A stretch of 14,935 nucleotides of DNA from an uncultured Lachnospiraceae bacterium (GCA_958446555.1 CAUCWU010000016.1:1-14935); one strand, 5' to 3'. Numbered from the stretch's first letter, positions 7,675 through 14,736 are shown. The notes: generated from the sequence alone by a model not told the origin. Made by a program: numbers and translations.

Positions 7675-7692
7675 GTCGTTTTTGTTTATAAT

Positions 7693-10242
7693 TTACATCT
7701 CATAAGTGTCGCGAAGACTGCGCACAGTAAGCGTTTTTCGCACATCCTCTGCATGAAGTGTCTTTCCAGATAAGACATCTTCCTTCTTAATGTAAATTGT
7801 CTTGGTCTCGTCGGAAGTTAATGCAAAACAGTTATCAGAGAAAATGACATCATCGCCAATCTCCAGCCATACAAACGGAGCGAAACAGTCCGTGCTAAGA
7901 TTAACCACAATTGTACCATCTTCGATTTCCGATACCTCTGTCTCGATCTGCGGCTGCATCAGCTCCATATGCTTATACGGCACGAAAACTTCTGCCTCTG
8001 TGCTTGTTGTGCCATCCTGCCAAGCGTAAGAAGCCTCAACAAAGACACGTCTCTTCTTTGATCCAATCACATCGGCAAAATCGCGCTCCATCACGTGAAC
8101 ACTGCTTTGTGCGTTGACTCTCACCTCAACCGTCTCGTCAAATAATACATTAAGTTCTACATCACGAATGCGCACAGTCACAGAAAGCGTTTGATTCTCC
8201 AAAGTCTCATTTGCTGCACAGATAGCTGCCTTGGTATCTTCTGTGTAAATATAGCCTGCCTTCGGTGCAAAGAAACGCTTCGCCATATAGTGAAGTGCCT
8301 TCCAGCGGCCAAAATAGTCGATGCTTGCCCAAGATGCAACTGGCCAGTTGTCGTTTAACTGCCAATACAGTGCACCCATACAGCGACCTCTGTTTGCTCT
8401 CCAGTGATCAACTCCAGCCTTGATTGCAACACCCTGAAGCACCTGGCTGACATAGATCAGACTGTCAAAATCCTTTGGATAGCGGAAGTTCTCGGAGATA
8501 TAGCTTAAGATCTTTCCGTTTGCCGTTCCGTTTTTCTGATGGCTCTCCATGACTGGTGAGAAAATATTGCAATCCTGCGGCAATGCAAACGTATCAATCG
8601 TTCTTCTCTCTGGGAAGGACTGGAAACCAAACTCGGAACAAAAACGGAAATAATGCTTTCTGTAATCAGAGAACGGCTTCATGCCATGCCAAACATCCCA
8701 ATAGTGACAATCTCCTCTGTTATAATCATCTGGATTGTCAAAGCAACCACCCGATGACGGTGAGGATGGCCAGTAGAAGGTTGACTGATCTTCTTTCTTT
8801 GTCACCTTTGGAAGGATGTATTCAAACTGCTTGATGTAGTCAGCCTTTAATGCTGGGCTGTGTGTCTCAGAGATGCCCCAGTGATCCCAGGCAGACTCCA
8901 ACTCATTGTTTCCACACCAAAGTCCTAAACTTGCATGGTGGCGAAGACGACGCACATTGTCGATTGTCTCCTGTCGAATGTTTTTCTCAAACTCCTCTGT
9001 CAAATCATAGACATTGCACGCATACATCAAATCCTGCCATACAATCAATCCATACTGGTCACACAAATCATAGAATGTGTCGGATGGATAATAGCCACCA
9101 CCCCAGACACGGAGCATATTATAATTTGCCTTAACAGAAGAGCGAATCAGTGCCTCAATTCTCTCCTTTGTAATCCACGGATAGATGCAATCCTCTGGAA
9201 TATAATCAGCGCCCATTGAAAAGATTGAGATTCCATTGATGATAAATGTAAACTCGCTGCCCCACTCGTCCTTTTTCGTGCTCACGGTAAGTGTTCGAAG
9301 ACCAATCGAATACTCTTTTTCATCTAATAACTGGCCTTCTGCATCTTTAAGTGCTACCTGAATCGTATATAACGGCTGACCGCCCAGTCCATTGCACCAC
9401 CAAAGTCTTGGCTTTGCAACTGGAATTGTTGCCTTGGTTACCTCTCCAGTTGTCGGAAGGCTAACTTTTTCGAGTTGAATTCCATCTGGATCTACCAGTG
9501 TCACTTCCACAGTTGTTCCTTCTTGAAGTGTTACATCTTCCAAAACAGTTTTAATTTCAACAGAAACCGTATCCGACTGCTCAACTGCCTCGATATACTC
9601 CTTCTGAGAAAGTTCACCCATCTTAGGACGCTCGCCAAAGTCATGCTTTTGAACAATCACAACATCCTCAATTCGGCCTTCGTCGTAGCATTCCAGATAG
9701 AAATCTCTCCAGATTCCAATATCCGGCAGCTGTGCGCCCCAATCCCAGCCAAACATTGAGTGTGCCTTTCGGATATACTGATTGCCCAAAATAACACCAG
9801 TTGCCTCGAATGTAATCTCTTTTCCTGGTGTGCCCTCATGCTCACGAATATAGGTTAGCGCTGAGTGAAAGTAGATCCGGATATGATTTTCTTTTTGCAG
9901 AGCCTCATTGCAGTCAAAACGCCAAGTGCGGTGCATGTTGTCTGCCTTTCCAACTAACTTTTCATTCAGATAGACATCGGCAAGTGTATCTAGTCCCTCG
10001 CAGACAAGCACAAGATGCTTCTTATTTAAAAGCGCCTCTGGCACTGAAAAATCACTTTCAAACACATAGTCTTTTGCGAGAAGCTCTCTTGCCTCGTACT
10101 CATTCTCGCGGTAGTACGGGTCTTCCATCTTGCCTGCCTCCAACAGACCAGACAGAACAGTTCCCGGCACACTTACCGGTGTCCAATCATTTTGACCAGC
10201 CTCAGAAAAGCGCCATCCTTCCTGTAAATTCACACGTTCCAT
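7693..10242 (-). CDS. Beta-mannosidase, glycoside hydrolase family 2
   Basis: An 849-residue GH2 enzyme that removes terminal beta-1,4-linked mannose from manno-oligosaccharides. It lacks a signal peptide, so it should act in the cytoplasm on imported oligosaccharides. An N-terminal sugar-binding jelly-roll domain (about 1-185) contains the RKAHSMFGWDWG and LPDIGIWR motifs (158-179) typical of beta-mannosidases rather than beta-galactosidases. An immunoglobulin-like domain follows (about 190-320). The TIM barrel (about 330-660) has the acid/base Glu E447 in LWCGNNE and the nucleophile Glu E537 in CSEFGFQSFPE. NRGRCMGALYWQLNDNWP near 617 is also characteristic. The C-terminal part is a beta-sandwich. 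Length is normal for the family. AGGAGGAAGG lies about nine bases before the ATG. No transporter or other mannan gene is adjacent. Confidence 0.94.
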   Translation of the reverse strand: MERVNLQEGWRFSEAGQNDWTPVSVPGTVLSGLLEAGKMEDPYYRENEYEARELLAKDYVFESDFSVPEALLNKKHLVLVCEGLDTLADVYLNEKLVGKADNMHRTWRFDCNEALQKENHIRIYFHSALTYIREHEGTPGKEITFEATGVILGNQYIRKAHSMFGWDWGAQLPDIGIWRDFYLECYDEGRIEDVVIVQKHDFGERPKMGELSQKEYIEAVEQSDTVSVEIKTVLEDVTLQEGTTVEVTLVDPDGIQLEKVSLPTTGEVTKATIPVAKPRLWWCNGLGGQPLYTIQVALKDAEGQLLDEKEYSIGLRTLTVSTKKDEWGSEFTFIINGISIFSMGADYIPEDCIYPWITKERIEALIRSSVKANYNMLRVWGGGYYPSDTFYDLCDQYGLIVWQDLMYACNVYDLTEEFEKNIRQETIDNVRRLRHHASLGLWCGNNELESAWDHWGISETHSPALKADYIKQFEYILPKVTKKEDQSTFYWPSSPSSGGCFDNPDDYNRGDCHYWDVWHGMKPFSDYRKHYFRFCSEFGFQSFPERRTIDTFALPQDCNIFSPVMESHQKNGTANGKILSYISENFRYPKDFDSLIYVSQVLQGVAIKAGVDHWRANRGRCMGALYWQLNDNWPVASWASIDYFGRWKALHYMAKRFFAPKAGYIYTEDTKAAICAANETLENQTLSVTVRIRDVELNVLFDETVEVRVNAQSSVHVMERDFADVIGSKKRRVFVEASYAWQDGTTSTEAEVFVPYKHMELMQPQIETEVSEIEDGTIVVNLSTDCFAPFVWLEIGDDVIFSDNCFALTSDETKTIYIKKEDVLSGKTLHAEDVRKTLTVRSLRDTYEM

Positions 10243-10285
10243 AATCGGCCTTCCTCCTAAATTTTAAATTCCTTATTTAACAAGA
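10243..10285 (-). promoter_or_regulatory. Leader and ribosome binding site of the beta-mannosidase
   Basis: The bases before the beta-mannosidase ATG are AT-rich and carry the strong AGGAGGAAGG site. Only weak promoter candidates are visible (for example TGTACA, 17 bp, TTAAAT on the minus strand, 4/6 matches in each box). If real, the promoter may need an activator. The gene might otherwise be read from the hydratase promoter through the intergenic hairpins. Confidence 0.3.
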
Positions 10286-10325
10286 CAGCGATTTTTCTGT
10301 ACATACCTGCACTGAAAAACCGCTG
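10286..10325. repeat. 12-bp inverted repeat upstream of the beta-mannosidase
   Basis: CAGCGATTTTTC (10286-10297) and GAAAAACCGCTG (10314-10325) pair at 11 of 12 positions around a 16-base loop. It lies about 44-83 bp before the beta-mannosidase start. It could be an operator for a dimeric regulator, an RNA hairpin that ends hydratase transcription, or the outer part of the neighbouring palindromic element. There is no strong U-run after it, so a terminator role is doubtful. Confidence 0.5.
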
Positions 10326-10331
10326 CTTACG

Positions 10332-10357
10332 CATGGGATCAGTTCATGGGGTCAGTT
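10332..10357. repeat. 13-bp tandem direct repeat flanking the palindrome
   Basis: CATGGGATCAGTT (10332-10344) and CATGGGGTCAGTT (10345-10357) are adjacent and differ at one base. The second copy forms part of the left arm of the large palindrome. On the other side CCCATAGCA occurs twice (10389-10397 and 10400-10408). Both ends of the palindrome thus carry short duplications, as if the tips of the element had been copied. Confidence 0.65.
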
Positions 10358-10393
10358 CACGATAAACGACAGTTTATCCGTGCCTGACCCCAT
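10346..10393. repeat. Long palindromic REP/MITE-like element
   Basis: The 48 bases form a nearly complete hairpin. ATGGGGTCAG (10346-10355) pairs perfectly with CTGACCCCAT (10384-10393). Inside it, CACG pairs with CGTG, and ATAAAC (10362-10367) pairs with GTTTAT (10372-10377) around a GACA loop, with only small bulges. It sits 18 bp after the hydratase stop codon. The GGGGTCAG(G)CACG arm resembles palindromes associated with IS200-like (RAYT) transposases, but this is recalled similarity and not a search result. No transposase is in the window. The hairpin could also protect or end the hydratase transcript. Confidence 0.6.
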
Positions 10394-10411
10394 AGCATAC
10401 CCATAGCACGT

Positions 10412-12703
10412 TCAATTATTTTTATAGTAGTTGATCAGGCAGCCGTCCAGAATAATCTGTCTCTCGTCATCTGTAAGCGGCTTAATCTCAAGCTCAAAGC
10501 TTGAAAGAGAACCATCCTTAATTGCATATGCTGTTACCTTCGGCAGCTTCTCTTTGATCGCATCACGAATACCCGGCACAAAGATATAATCGAGATTCGC
10601 AAATGGCAGCTTCTCCTGCTCGAAGATAAATGGAATCATACCCCAGTTGATCAGATTTGAGCGATAACGCTTTGTCGCATATTCCTGCGCAATGTTTGCA
10701 AGACCACCAAGCACTCTCTGACAGGAAGCAGCCTGCTCTCTAGCAGAACCGTCACCTGGCTTTACTGCATAGATGGCAGAACCAATTTCGGTCTCGCTTG
10801 GCTTTACCTCTGGAAGCATCGCATGAATCACGTCAAATACAGACTTTACTTCATCGTCTACGCTGCACGGGCAGGAGCCTTCCTCACGCGCTTTTTCTGC
10901 TGCGCGAACCTTCTTAGCACGTCCAACATACTCCGGATCCTTTCTTGAAAGCGTAAACTCAGCAAGTCCTAATGGGTTAGAACGGAAGGAAGAAGTCTCA
11001 CCGGATGGAATCAGCTCATCAGTCGTCGTTACCGGATCGTGAATCTCAGAGACAACCTTCAGTAAAATGTTGTCGGTGAGCGGTACCATTGCCGGCCAAT
11101 CCTTGATGTTTGGTCCAAACTGAATCTCAACTGACGGATCTGCCTTTCCGACACCGTTATAGACACGCTTCTCATAGATATGGCTGTCAAAATAGTACTT
11201 CGGCTTTGTGAAGTTTGCATCCACATCAGTTGCCGGTGTCAGACGACCCTGATTTAATGCTGTCGCTGCGATGGAACGCGCATCCATCAACGCAACCGAT
11301 GCAATCTGGCCATTGTTGATCTTGGAACCCTCACGGTTCGGGAAGTTTCTAGTCGAATGACGAATGGAGAAAGCATTGTTTGCCGGAACATCTCCCGCGC
11401 CAAAGCATGGTCCACAGAATGCAGTTCTCACCGTTGCTCCAGTCTCCATGATCTTTGCAATGCTGCCATTTCGAATCAGTTCCATATAAATCGGCTGGGA
11501 TGCCGGATAGACACTTAGAGAGAATCGACCGTCACCGATGCTCTGTCCGTCTAGCATATCAGCAACATCACACAAATTCTCAAAACCGCCACCTGCACAA
11601 CCTGCGATGACACCCTGATCAACATACATTCTGCCGTTCTTTACTTTGTCACGAAGTGTGTACGGAACCTTATTTCCAAGGCTGACTGCAGCGCGCTTCT
11701 CAACGTCAGCTAAAATATCATCCAGATTTGCATTTAACTCTTCAATTGTATAGGCATTGCTTGGATGGAACGGCATTGCAATCATCGGACGAATTGCCGA
11801 TAGATCTACACAGACAACGCCATCATAGTAGGCAACTGCGCCTGGATTTAACTCTCTGTACTCCTCTGGACGTCTGTGAATCTCATAGAAATCCTGTACC
11901 TTCTCATCGGTCTTCCAGATAGATGAAAGACATGTAGTCTCAGTAGTCATAACATCAACACCGATACGATAGTCAACTGACAGATTGTCCACGCCAGGAC
12001 CAACAAACTCCATTACCTTATTCTTCACATAGCCGTTTGCAAATACAGCCTTGATGATTGCAAGTGCAATATCCTGTGGACCAACACCCTTAATCGGCTT
12101 TCCAGTCAAATAGATTGCAACTACCTGCGGCATATCAATGTCATAGGTACGTCCAAGAAGCTGCTTTACAAGCTCTGGTCCACCCTCGCCACATGCCATC
12201 GTTCCAAGTGCACCGTATCTGGTATGGCTGTCAGATCCTAAGATCATCTTTCCACAGCCTGCAAGCATCTCTCTTGCATACTGGTGAATAACGGCTAAAT
12301 GCGGAGGTACATAGACACCGCCGTATTTCTGTGCACAGGAGAGGCCAAACATATGGTCATCTTCGTTGATCGTTCCACCGACTGCACAAAGACTATTGTG
12401 GCAGTTGGTCAACACATACGGAACTGGGAACTTTTCAAGACCGCTGGCTCTTGCTGTCTGTATAATTCCAACAAAGGTAATATCATGTGAAGTTAATCGG
12501 TCAAATTTCACCTTTAGGTGCTCATCATCGCCTGATGTGTTGTGAGACTGCAGAATTTGATAAGCCATTGTCTGCTTTGCTGCTTCTTTCTTCGAAACTG
12601 CACGGCCAGTCTTTGCCGCTAATTTTGCCGCTGCATCTGCATTGTCTGCGATCAGCTCTTTTCCATCAATCAGGTATGCACCGCTCTCAAATAATTGAAC
12701 CAT
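10412..12703 (-). CDS. Aconitase-superfamily hydratase (YbhJ-like)
   Basis: A 763-residue [4Fe-4S] dehydratase of the aconitase superfamily, cytoplasmic, substrate uncertain. The cluster ligands appear to be C369 (in IAGCAGGG), C430 and C433 (in FCGPCFGAG), the spacing seen in aconitase. GSDSHTRYGALGTMACGEGG (156-175) matches the domain 1 active-site loop. The swivel domain has VTTTDELIPSGE (558-569) and GDGSAREQAA (650-659), where S653 and R655 correspond to the catalytic Ser and substrate-binding Arg. The first cluster motif is AGCAGG instead of the canonical GSCTN, a departure shared, as I recall, with YbhJ-type putative hydratases. Citrate/isocitrate specificity should therefore not be assumed. 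The ATG has GGAGGT nine bases upstream. It is divergent from the sugar kinase. It may work in the TCA cycle or in a sugar-acid route. Confidence 0.85.
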   Translation of the reverse strand: MVQLFESGAYLIDGKELIADNADAAAKLAAKTGRAVSKKEAAKQTMAYQILQSHNTSGDDEHLKVKFDRLTSHDITFVGIIQTARASGLEKFPVPYVLTNCHNSLCAVGGTINEDDHMFGLSCAQKYGGVYVPPHLAVIHQYAREMLAGCGKMILGSDSHTRYGALGTMACGEGGPELVKQLLGRTYDIDMPQVVAIYLTGKPIKGVGPQDIALAIIKAVFANGYVKNKVMEFVGPGVDNLSVDYRIGVDVMTTETTCLSSIWKTDEKVQDFYEIHRRPEEYRELNPGAVAYYDGVVCVDLSAIRPMIAMPFHPSNAYTIEELNANLDDILADVEKRAAVSLGNKVPYTLRDKVKNGRMYVDQGVIAGCAGGGFENLCDVADMLDGQSIGDGRFSLSVYPASQPIYMELIRNGSIAKIMETGATVRTAFCGPCFGAGDVPANNAFSIRHSTRNFPNREGSKINNGQIASVALMDARSIAATALNQGRLTPATDVDANFTKPKYYFDSHIYEKRVYNGVGKADPSVEIQFGPNIKDWPAMVPLTDNILLKVVSEIHDPVTTTDELIPSGETSSFRSNPLGLAEFTLSRKDPEYVGRAKKVRAAEKAREEGSCPCSVDDEVKSVFDVIHAMLPEVKPSETEIGSAIYAVKPGDGSAREQAASCQRVLGGLANIAQEYATKRYRSNLINWGMIPFIFEQEKLPFANLDYIFVPGIRDAIKEKLPKVTAYAIKDGSLSSFELEIKPLTDDERQIILDGCLINYYKNN

Positions 12704-12743
12704 ACTGTATGTACCTCCATGCTGTCTGACTCTGTATCTTTGC

Positions 12744-12763
12744 CAGGGTCAAACAAAGCCCTG
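12744..12763 (-). other. Small hairpin in the hydratase mRNA leader
   Basis: CAGGG (12744-12748 on the plus strand, ending the stem on the transcript) and CCCTG (12759-12763) are perfect 5-bp arms around a 10-base loop. The hairpin begins about five bases after the predicted transcription start (near 12768). Such 5' stems often stabilise messages; a regulatory role is only a guess. Confidence 0.4.
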
Positions 12764-12774
12764 ACTTACTCTTC

Positions 12775-12803
12775 ATTATAGTTTACTACTAGGGATTTTG
12801 CAA
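12775..12803 (-). promoter_or_regulatory. Sigma-A promoter of the hydratase gene
   Basis: On the minus strand there is a -35 box TTGCAA (12798-12803), a 17-bp spacer (12781-12797) and a perfect -10 box TATAAT (12775-12780). The transcript should start near 12768, giving a leader of about 65 bases before the ATG. Confidence 0.8.
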
Positions 12804-12832
12804 GCAGAAGATAGGGAAGGCACAATTTCCGC

Positions 12833-12861
12833 TTGTAATTTTCTCACAAATTCGGTATACT
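12833..12861 (+). promoter_or_regulatory. Sigma-A promoter of the sugar kinase gene
   Basis: There is a -35 box TTGTAA (12833-12838), a 17-bp spacer and a -10 box TATACT (12856-12861). Transcription should start near 12868. The -35 boxes of the two divergent promoters are only about 30 bp apart, so a single regulator bound here could affect both. Confidence 0.75.
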
Positions 12862-12875
12862 TACTTTAATAGTAA
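12861..12875. promoter_or_regulatory. Possible operator over the kinase transcription start
   Basis: TTACT (12861-12865) and AGTAA (12871-12875) form a 5-bp inverted repeat with a 5-base centre, directly downstream of the -10 box where a repressor would block initiation. The half site TAGTAAA (12870-12876) also occurs on the other strand at 12782-12788, inside the spacer of the hydratase promoter. AT-rich DNA makes chance matches likely. Confidence 0.3.
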
Positions 12876-12913
12876 ATCGTTCTTCAATTAAATTCAGAAA
12901 GGAATCTAAAATT

Positions 12914-13924
12914 ATGAAGTTTATCACAATCGGCGAACTTTTAATGCGTCTTTCCCCTCCGGATTACGAGAAAATCCGTACTACCAGCTCTTATGTTGTC
13001 AATTTCGGTGGTGCTGAGGCAAATGTTGCTGTCTCCTTAGCAAACCTTGGCGTTGATACTACTGTATTTACTGTTCTTCCAGACAATGATATTGGCCGCA
13101 GTGCTGTTCGTTCTCTAAAGGCAAATGATGTACATACCTCCCCGATTATTTTTGCAGGTGATCGAATGGGTGTTTATTTCCTTGAGGAAGGAATCGGTGT
13201 ACGTTCCTCAAAGGTTATCTATGACCGCAAGCACTCTGCTTTTGCAGAATATGATTACACAACGATTGATTTTAAGGCTCTTCTTGAGGGCTATGATTGG
13301 CTCCATCTAAGCGGTATCACACCAGCTCTTTCAAACAGCTGCCAGATCTTAATTGAAGCTGCGATCTATGCTGCCAGACAGCTTGGCATGACCATCAGCT
13401 TTGACTGCAATTACCGCAGTATGCTCTGGAGCTTCGATGAGGCAAGAGATATCATCAGCCGTTACCTTCCATATGTCGATGTGCTTATTGGCATTGAGCC
13501 ACTTCACTTACAGGATGAAAATGGTCATGATTTAAAGGATGGCATGTCCATGCAGCCTGATTACGAAGAGCAAGACCGCATCTTCCAGGCGATGGCTGAC
13601 CGATATCATTTCAAGGCAATTGCTAGACATGTGCGCTACACCCACTCCAGCAGTGAGAACTCCTTAAAGGCTTATCTGTACTACAATGGACAGACCTATG
13701 AGAGCAAGCTGTTCCGTTTCCAGATTCTTGACCGCGTCGGCGGTGGCGATGCATTCTCATCCGGCCTGATCTACGCGCTGATGAACAATTACAAACCAAG
13801 AGATGTCGTTAACTTTGCCGTTGCTTCCTCTGTTATGAAGCACTCAATTCACGGCGATACCAATATCACCGATGTAGAGAGTATCCAGAGACTTATGAAC
13901 CAAAGCTTTGATGTGCAAAGATAA
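12914..13924 (+). CDS. PfkB-family sugar kinase, probable 2-keto-3-deoxygluconate kinase
   Basis: A 336-residue ribokinase-fold kinase. It begins with the family's ITIGELLMRLSPP strand and has the glycine-rich substrate motif GGAEANVAV (32-40). The C-terminal ATP-site signature is DRVGGGDAFSSGL (273-285), with the catalytic base D279 and the GGGD anion hole. The variant DRVGGGDAF, instead of the DTxGAGD of ribokinase or fructokinase, is typical of KDG kinases of Firmicutes. These phosphorylate 2-keto-3-deoxygluconate from uronate and pectin breakdown to KDPG. FDCNYRSMLW (163-172) also fits that group. Length is normal. The ATG is preceded by AGAAAGGA. It is monocistronic: a promoter lies before it and a terminator directly after. 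No KDPG aldolase or uronate isomerase is adjacent, so the exact substrate is inferred. Confidence 0.85.
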   Translation: MKFITIGELLMRLSPPDYEKIRTTSSYVVNFGGAEANVAVSLANLGVDTTVFTVLPDNDIGRSAVRSLKANDVHTSPIIFAGDRMGVYFLEEGIGVRSSKVIYDRKHSAFAEYDYTTIDFKALLEGYDWLHLSGITPALSNSCQILIEAAIYAARQLGMTISFDCNYRSMLWSFDEARDIISRYLPYVDVLIGIEPLHLQDENGHDLKDGMSMQPDYEEQDRIFQAMADRYHFKAIARHVRYTHSSSENSLKAYLYYNGQTYESKLFRFQILDRVGGGDAFSSGLIYALMNNYKPRDVVNFAVASSVMKHSIHGDTNITDVESIQRLMNQSFDVQR

Positions 13925-13939
13925 ACAAAAGACGCTATA

Positions 13940-13971
13940 AAAAAGGGAGAAGTTGCGGCTTTTCCCTTTTT
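13940..13971 (+). terminator. Rho-independent terminator after the sugar kinase
   Basis: AAAAAGGGAGAAG (13940-13952) pairs with CTTTTCCCTTTTT (13959-13971) around a 6-base loop, with one G-U pair, and ends in a T-run. It starts 15 bases after the kinase stop codon. The A-run on the left side means it could also stop transcription coming from the other direction. Confidence 0.88.
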
Positions 13972-14025
13972 AATATGAATTAAGCTATTGCAAATTATTA
14001 TGCAGGAAGTCTGATTAAAAAAACG

Positions 14026-14064
14026 AAAAAGCCCGAAAGCTCTTTTCGAACTTTCAGGCTTTTT
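14026..14064 (-). terminator. Rho-independent terminator after the HU-S4 operon
   Basis: On the plus strand AAAAAGCCCGAAAG (14026-14039) pairs with CTTTCAGGCTTTTT (14051-14064) at 13 of 14 positions around an 11-base loop. Read on the minus strand the stem begins 6 bases after the S4 gene stop and is followed by TTTTTCGTTTTTTT, a convincing U-tract. With the preceding terminator it insulates two convergent genes. Confidence 0.9.
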
Positions 14065-14070
14065 CCATTC

Positions 14071-14310
14071 TTAAAGATATTCGAACATTTCCTTTGCATC
14101 TTCCTTGCGGATGGTCTCCTGCACACTTGTGATACGCACCTTGACAGTTTTGTTACCAAAGGCGATCTCGATCACATCTCCCACCTTCACGTCTGCACTT
14201 GCTCTTGCTACTTTATCGTTGAGCAAAACACGTCCGCTGTCACAGGCTTCGTTTGCTACGGTTCTCCGTTTGATGATGCGGGATACTTTCAGATATTTGT
14301 CTAATCTCAT
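14071..14310 (-). CDS. rqcP: S4-domain RNA-binding protein (RqcP/YabO, Hsp15 family)
   Basis: A 79-residue protein made almost entirely of one S4 RNA-binding domain. It has MRLDKYLKVSRIIKRRTVANE at the N-terminus with the usual RLDKYL start, then GRVLLNDKVARASADVKVGD. In Bacillus the orthologue RqcP (YabO) binds stalled 50S subunits and helps RqcH add alanine tails in ribosome-associated quality control. The start ATG overlaps the HU stop codon (ATGA), so the two are translationally coupled. In most clostridia yabP, yabQ and divIC follow, but here a terminator comes directly after. Identity is firm at family level; the orthologue name is inferred from the HU neighbour. Confidence 0.9.
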   Translation of the reverse strand: MRLDKYLKVSRIIKRRTVANEACDSGRVLLNDKVARASADVKVGDVIEIAFGNKTVKVRITSVQETIRKEDAKEMFEYL

Positions 14311-14582
14311 GCGTTAATCGCGTCCTTTAATGCCTTTCCAGCCTTGAACTTCGGATTCTTGGAAGCTGCGATGGTCATGGTCTCACCACTTCTCGGGTTT
14401 CTTCCCTCTCTCTCTGGGCGCTCTGCTACCTCGAAAGTTCCAAAGCCAACTAACTGTACCTTATCTCCTGCCTTTAATGCTTCCTCTACTACAGCGGTGA
14501 ATGCCTCAAGAGCCTTCTCTGCGTCAACCTTCTTTACGCCAGCCTTCTCTGCTACTGCTGCTACTAATTCTTTCTTATTCAT
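14307..14582 (-). CDS. hup: HU family nucleoid DNA-binding protein
   Basis: A 91-residue histone-like protein that binds and bends DNA as a dimer. MNKKELVAAVAEKAG begins the N-terminal helices. VQLVGFGTFEV (43-53) is the core, GRNPRSGE (60-67) holds the Pro of the DNA-intercalating arm, and PKFKAGKALKDAI closes the protein. The ATG at 14580-14582 has AAGGAGGAG at good distance and yields the standard HU length. An upstream in-frame ATG at 14630 would add 16 unrelated residues and is rejected. It is the first gene of a two-gene operon with the S4 protein and has its own promoter about 125 bp upstream. Confidence 0.97.
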   Translation of the reverse strand: MNKKELVAAVAEKAGVKKVDAEKALEAFTAVVEEALKAGDKVQLVGFGTFEVAERPEREGRNPRSGETMTIAASKNPKFKAGKALKDAINA

Positions 14583-14616
14583 TGTAAACTCCTCCTTAAC
14601 TCTCATGCGATACAAT

Positions 14617-14654
14617 AGCGAAATTCGCACTCCTACAAAAAGTGCAAATTCACT
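14617..14654 (-). other. Cluster of short palindromes in the HU mRNA leader
   Basis: AGCGAAATTCGCAC (14617-14630) and AGTGCAAATTCACT (14641-14654) are related short sequences, each with internal dyad symmetry, separated by 10 bases. In addition GCACT (14627-14631) can pair with AGTGC (14641-14645), which competes with the two outer hairpins. They lie in the leader between the HU promoter and its ribosome binding site. They may be binding sites or alternative RNA folds; no known riboswitch is recognised. Confidence 0.35.
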
Positions 14655-14707
14655 CTATTTTACACGCTTTCTTTCCTCGTATTGCATATCGTTTTTCATG
14701 CTTTTTT

Positions 14708-14736
14708 ACTGTATCACACGTTATGATGTTTTTCAA
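14708..14736 (-). promoter_or_regulatory. Extended -10 promoter of the HU-S4 operon
   Basis: On the minus strand there is a -35 box TTGAAA (14731-14736), a 17-bp spacer and a -10 box TACAGT (14708-14713) preceded by TGA, which supplies the extended -10 TG. Transcription should start near 14701, leaving a leader of about 118 bases. The -35 TTGAAA, 17-bp spacing and extended -10 are the same layout as the pilus operon promoter. Confidence 0.7.

Noticed and set aside
9828..10244. Plus-strand open frame of 138 codons opposite the beta-mannosidase N-terminus
   Set aside because: His/Leu/Pro-rich shadow translation of a strongly supported gene on the other strand; no start signals.
10286..10408. 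CRISPR array
   Set aside because: The repeats are two short tandem copies and nested palindromes with no regular spacers and no cas genes nearby.
12704..12913. Riboswitch in the hydratase/kinase intergenic region
   Set aside because: The transcribed leaders are only about 65 and 46 bases and hold no recognisable aptamer, only a 5-bp hairpin and a small inverted repeat.
14583..14630. HU with a 16-residue N-terminal extension
   Set aside because: The internal ATG at 14582 has the strong AAGGAGGAG site and gives the standard 91-residue HU; the extension has no family similarity.
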